Assembly (NCBI RefSeq): GCF_020564935.1
Contig: NZ_JAJCXB010000004.1
Location: 1 to 64,000 of the forward strand
Direction of reading: 5' to 3'
Origin: Streptomyces pinistramenti
GTDB lineage: Bacteria; Actinomycetota; Actinomycetes; Streptomycetales; Streptomycetaceae
DNA length: 64,000 nucleotides
This document shows positions 63,979 to 64,000 of the stretch, piece by piece (the first letter of the stretch is position 1; every line of letters begins with the position of its first letter). A program made the translations under genes and the position numbers. The notes beneath the pieces were generated by a model. The model had not been told where the DNA came from. It made no database searches and saw nothing but the letters and a program-made list of their open reading frames with translations.

Positions 63979-64000
63979 CGTCCTCAGCTCCCGCTTTCCG

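Overview
The window is a stretch of Streptomyces chromosome. The evidence is very high G+C, frequent GTG starts, GGAGG-type ribosome binding sites and families typical of the genus (Nur-controlled SodF, ClpP1/ClpP2, CsnR-type ROK regulator, DUF397/HTH pair, mycothiol-linked nitroreductase). From memory, the gene order resembles the S. coelicolor chromosome between the clpX/valS region and the csnR operon, read in the opposite direction. No database search was possible.

Left part (1-8.4 kb, all minus strand): a signalling cluster. A four-helix membrane receptor (GlnX-like), a periplasmic amino-acid binding protein (GlnH-like), a coiled-coil protein, a PknG-type Ser/Thr kinase with TPR tail, a PP2C phosphatase and the N-terminus of a zinc-ribbon/Pro-Gly-rich protein cut by the window edge. 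By analogy with mycobacterial GlnX-GlnH-PknG it should sense extracellular glutamate/aspartate and control central nitrogen/carbon metabolism. It is followed by a GntR-family regulator broken by two frameshifts (8.6-9.3 kb).

9.4-16.2 kb (minus): a csn-like operon for chitosan-oligosaccharide uptake: ROK repressor, lipoprotein, two permeases, GH4 enzyme and BadF-type kinase, with a GGAAACTTTCC operator before the repressor. Next come an Scr1/DUF5753-type HTH regulator with its DUF397 partner, an MscS channel, an HNH nuclease, a small acidic repeat protein, a decayed IS200/IS605 element with divergent tnpA and tnpB remnants, and a small membrane protein.

21.6-26 kb (plus): an acyl-ACP desaturase preceded by three overlapping or adjacent inverted repeats, then an EamA exporter, a LysR regulator and allantoicase. 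The exporter and the allantoicase share the same promoter architecture (GTTCA-N7-TGAAC plus an identical downstream 14-mer), implying one LysR regulon.

26-39.4 kb: aminopeptidase N, a frameshifted MazF-like toxin remnant, aspartate-semialdehyde dehydrogenase, a flavin/PLP-oxidase-like protein, a Tat-exported phosphoesterase, a GNAT, an AbiEi-like protein, a second aminopeptidase N, a DsbA-like mycothiol-linked oxidoreductase and Fe superoxide dismutase with a Nur box. 39.5-45.2 kb holds three related amino-acid permeases with bioY between them. 45.3-53.9 kb holds rpiB, an Fpg/Nei glycosylase, an Eis-like acetyltransferase, a SpoIIE-type phosphatase, a CPA2 antiporter, a small kinase, an acyltransferase, a tiny membrane protein and an ArsC-like protein. 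54-64 kb holds tRNA-Gly, tRNA-Pro, trigger factor, clpP1-clpP2-clpX (with a ClgR-type box), a PGQ-rich membrane protein, valS and a membrane glycosyltransferase-like gene. Many convergent gene ends are separated by near-perfect hairpins that should act as two-way terminators.
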